A stretch of DNA of 14,293 bases from Bacilli bacterium. Lineage in GTDB: Bacteria; Bacillota_I; Bacilli_A; RFN20; UBA1709. The DNA lies in contig JAQUTO010000012.1 in assembly GCA_028694305.1 (NCBI GenBank), positions 1 through 14,293 of the forward strand, written 5' to 3'. The notes under the pieces were generated by a model, which saw only the letters and a list, made by a program, of their open reading frames with translations, was not told the DNA's origin and did not search any database. This document shows, in pieces, positions 13,292 to 14,293 of this stretch (position 1 is the stretch's first letter; every line of letters begins with the position of its first letter). Position numbers and translations under genes: made by a program.

Positions 13292-14293
13292 TTATTTAAA
13301 CAATTCTTTGCGAACAATTGTGGCATCATGATCAGGTCCAACAGAGACAAATACTACTGGAACTCCGGTACATTCTTCTATTGTCTTAACATAATCTTGA
13401 GCATTCTTTGGTAAAGAAGCAAAGGTCCGGCATTTCGTAATATCTTCTTTCCAGCCAGGTAATTCAATGTAATTCGGCTTACAGCGTAAGCAAAGTTCAT
13501 TTTGAGCAGGTAAAGTATGAATAGTCTTACCATCAAGATTATAACTTGTCGCAATTTTAAGTGTTGGAATACCGGTCAAGACATCTAAAAGCATTAATGC
13601 AATGCCGGTAAAGCCATTAATCATAATACTGTAATTAAGAGCAACAGCATCAAACCAACCAATCCGCCGTGGGCGTTTTGTGGTTGTCCCATATTCATGA
13701 CCTCTTTCTCTAATTTGGTTGCCGAGATCATCAAACATCTCTGTTGGGAATGCTCCAGCACCAACCCGAGTACAATAGGCTTTACTAACACCAATGACTT
13801 CATTCAGTTTAGTGGCAGGTATCCCAGATCCGATGCAGGCTCCCCCAATCGAAGGATTAGAAGAAGTAACGAACGGATAAGTCCCAAAATCCACGTCAAG
13901 TAAAGCGCCTTGCGCCCCTTCTAAAACGATTTTATCACCATCAGTGATGGCATCATTAATGAGCGTAACTGAATCTACGATATGTGGTTTTAATTCCTGG
14001 GCAATCTTGCAATACTCAGCATAGGAAGTTTTAAAATCAACTGGTTTACCACCAAGTTCAACGATTTCTTTATTATGACGTTCAACAAATTCTTGGTAGA
14101 TTGTCTTGAAATCGGCTGAAATGAAATCGACCATCCTAATGCCTTTACGCGATACTTTATCTTCATAGGCAGGCCCAATTCCTTTTTTGGTTGTGCCAAT
14201 TTTATTTTTGCCCAATGCTTGTTCATGTAAATCATCAAGAATTAAGTGTGAATCAAAGATAACTTGGGCTCTTTCACCAATATAAAGATTCTC
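13292..14293 (-). CDS. purA: Adenylosuccinate synthetase PurA, C-terminal 333 residues
   Basis: The gene enters from the right edge in an open frame (first residues ENLYIGERAQVIFDSH) and stops at 13292-13294. It catalyses the GTP-dependent joining of IMP and aspartate, the first step to AMP. The conserved blocks KIGTTKKGIGPAYEDK, GAQGALLDVDFGTYPFVTSS, TKRPRRIGWFDAV and the C-terminal SVGPDHDATIV are all seen. The full protein should be about 430 residues, so roughly 95 N-terminal residues, including the GTP-binding start, lie outside the window. An in-frame TTG at 14213-14215 is internal, not a start. No terminator is visible before the met promoter. Confidence 0.96.
   Translation of the reverse strand, partial: ENLYIGERAQVIFDSHLILDDLHEQALGKNKIGTTKKGIGPAYEDKVSRKGIRMVDFISADFKTIYQEFVERHNKEIVELGGKPVDFKTSYAEYCKIAQELKPHIVDSVTLINDAITDGDKIVLEGAQGALLDVDFGTYPFVTSSNPSIGGACIGSGIPATKLNEVIGVSKAYCTRVGAGAFPTEMFDDLGNQIRERGHEYGTTTKRPRRIGWFDAVALNYSIMINGFTGIALMLLDVLTGIPTLKIATSYNLDGKTIHTLPAQNELCLRCKPNYIELPGWKEDITKCRTFASLPKNAQDYVKTIEECTGVPVVFVSVGPDHDATIVRKELFK

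Noticed and set aside
13990..14238. Open frame inside purA on the minus strand, and a start of purA at 14215
   Set aside because: The first is a shadow in another frame. The second is an internal TTG; conserved PurA sequence continues upstream to the window edge.
1..14293. CRISPR array, tRNA, rRNA, insertion sequence or phage genes
   Set aside because: No regularly spaced repeats, cloverleaf-like sequence, transposase or integrase motifs were seen on either strand.

Overview
The window looks like ordinary chromosome from an AT-rich, low-GC Gram-positive bacterium (Bacillota). It uses the standard bacterial code: tryptophans are TGG and TGA ends metI. Strong AGGAGG-type ribosome binding sites, TTGACA/TATAAT-type promoters, a methionine T-box leader, GdpP and WalJ all fit that group. 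The core gene order recalls the origin-proximal region of Bacillus subtilis (rpsF-ssb-rpsR, gdpP-rplI-dnaC, purA, walJ-htrC, rlmH). The genus cannot be told from the sequence alone. Almost everything is on the minus strand, so the description runs from high to low coordinates.

At the right edge is purA, cut off at its N-terminus. After it comes a methionine uptake unit: a good promoter with a palindrome in its spacer, a complete T-box leader with an AUG specifier, and metN-metI-metQ. MetN is short and lacks the usual methionine-sensing C-terminal domain. A small six-helix DUF308/HdeD-like membrane protein follows with its own promoter. A bidirectional terminator separates it from the only plus-strand gene, an XRE-type regulator fused to two membrane helices and a C-terminal domain. 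A cluster of TTTACA boxes lies upstream of that gene.

Divergent from the regulator is rpsF-ssb-rpsR, with a structured leader and a terminator. A second operon then starts at gdpP and runs tightly packed: gdpP (c-di-AMP phosphodiesterase), rplI, dnaB (replicative helicase), walJ (metallo-beta-lactamase fold), an intact HtrA-type serine protease, a second HtrA-like lipoprotein, rlmH and the start of a cation efflux gene cut by the left edge.

The most noteworthy gene is the second HtrA-like protein (704-1948). Aligned with its intact neighbour, its catalytic His is Ser and its catalytic Ser is Glu, while the Asp, the overall fold pattern and the PDZ domain are kept. It appears to be a surface-anchored pseudoprotease made next to an active protease. 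Other points of interest are the palindrome in the met promoter, the shortened MetN, the membrane-anchored XRE regulator with its box array, and the rpsF leader. No mobile element, CRISPR array, tRNA or rRNA was seen.
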